From: Sclerotiophoma versabilis
Lineage: Eukaryota; Ascomycota; Dothideomycetes; Pleosporales; Didymellaceae
DNA length: 64,000 nt
Direction: 5' to 3'
NCBI GenBank assembly: GCA_012274445.1
Contig: JAAROD010000007.1
Location: forward strand, 186,001-250,000
The notes below the pieces were generated by a model that did no database searches, had not been told where the DNA came from, and saw only the letters and a program-made list of their open reading frames with translations. Each line of letters starts with the position of its first letter. Within the stretch, counting starts at the first letter, position 1. Positions 63,418 through 64,000 of this stretch are shown one piece after another. The position numbers and the translations under genes were made by a program.

Positions 63418-64000
63418 TTAGAAGGGGAAATAGTGCTCCTGCCAAGTGTTGGTGGTGTCCGCACCCTTCAAAGTCACGAGAAGAACGATTTTGTACGCGG
63501 AAACCATTGTACTTGATTCTTCCGCCGTCTGGTACTCATCTGCTATTTCTACCGGTGCCGACTGTGCAGGTAGCTCCCTGATGTGCTCGTATGCCACCTC
63601 CCCTGCGATTTCGTGTGCCCGCTGTGTATCACCAAGCTGGTGCATCTGGGTGTCAATCCCATGGACTAGGTACACACCACCGTGAAACTCCGATCTGCCT
63701 TGCCTTCTCCAGCGCACGGCGAGCCAGGTGATAAGTGCAAATGCAGCCAAACCAGCCGCGCCGCCAATGACGCCTCTTGCAATGACGCTAACCGGTGTTG
63801 AGCTTCCTTGAGAAAGTGAAGAGGGGAAAGGCGTTGCTGCTGCCGATGTAATAGTGGAAGAAGTAGTACCGGCTGTCGTAGGTCAGCATGCTGCCATGAG
63901 CTAACGATCGAAGCCTCCATACTCGCCACTGGAGCCAGCACTATCGCTCCACCTGGATTACTACCTGGTACTGCGCACATGTTCGAACCGTTGTTGTTGA
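63418..64000 (-). CDS. Partial single-pass membrane protein (3' end only)
   Basis: The gene enters from beyond 64000. Exons 64000-63923 and 63872-63418 (50-nt intron GTATGG...GACAG) give about 177 residues in frame. The visible part begins with a Asn/Gly/Ser-rich extracellular segment (NGSNMCAVPGSNPGG), then a Ser/Thr-rich stalk (TTSSTITSAAATP), one transmembrane helix (GGAAGLAAFALITWLAV) with a basic stop-transfer WRRQGR, and a ~90-residue cytosolic tail. This layout is common for fungal surface sensors and Kelch- or Wsc-like proteins, but the family-defining ectodomain lies outside the window. Confidence 0.65.

Overview
The window reads as a gene-dense piece of a filamentous ascomycete nuclear chromosome. 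Introns are mostly 47-110 nt with GT...CTAAC...AG signals. The genes include NADPH oxidase A, scytalone dehydratase (DHN melanin), a CBM1-GH10 xylanase, DUF4360 and AflR-type Zn2Cys6 proteins. This mix suggests Dothideomycetes, probably Pleosporales; that placement is inference. I find 24 protein-coding genes (one cut by the right edge) and no rRNA, tRNA, transposon or CRISPR array. Most gene models were rebuilt by joining exons at visible splice sites.

Layout. 1-7 kb: a tail-to-tail pair fitting the first two steps of the non-phosphorylating L-rhamnose pathway (lactonase + and L-rhamnose 1-dehydrogenase -), then a Clr5-domain protein and an orphan gene. 7-13 kb: noxA (-) behind a 2.9-kb gene-free upstream region, and a small membrane protein. 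13-18 kb: housekeeping genes noc2 (-), vps28 (+) and an Rrg1/EFM2-like methyltransferase (+). 18-31 kb: xylitol dehydrogenase, an epoxide hydrolase, trifunctional his4, CBM1-GH10 xylanase, an aldehyde dehydrogenase and a secreted DUF4360 protein. 31-43 kb: a peroxisomal ABCD transporter, an AflR-type regulator, a repeat-rich intergenic stretch, a membrane RING-H2 protein and SAGA subunit Ada3/Ngg1. 44-53 kb: L-arabinitol 4-dehydrogenase, an Artemis/SNM1-type nuclease, a Nit2/Nit3 amidase and an unnamed 737-aa protein. 53-64 kb: a three-RRM RNA-binding protein, scytalone dehydratase, a polytopic membrane protein, a pepsin-fold membrane protein with degenerate active site, and the 3' end of another membrane protein.

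How the genes fit together. Five genes act on plant cell-wall sugars: xylanase releases xylo-oligomers, L-arabinitol 4-dehydrogenase and xylitol dehydrogenase belong to the fungal pentose pathway, and the two rhamnose genes handle a pectin sugar. They are spread over about 44 kb among unrelated genes, so this is a theme and not a tight cluster. An AraR-like motif lies upstream of the xylitol dehydrogenase gene. I see no complete secondary-metabolite cluster and no evidently novel multi-gene system. The most notable items are the rhamnose pair beside a Clr5 protein, a GC-AG intron, a 598-nt intron with a decoy acceptor that gives an immediate stop, a higher-order 60-bp tandem repeat, and two convergent genes whose stop codons overlap.
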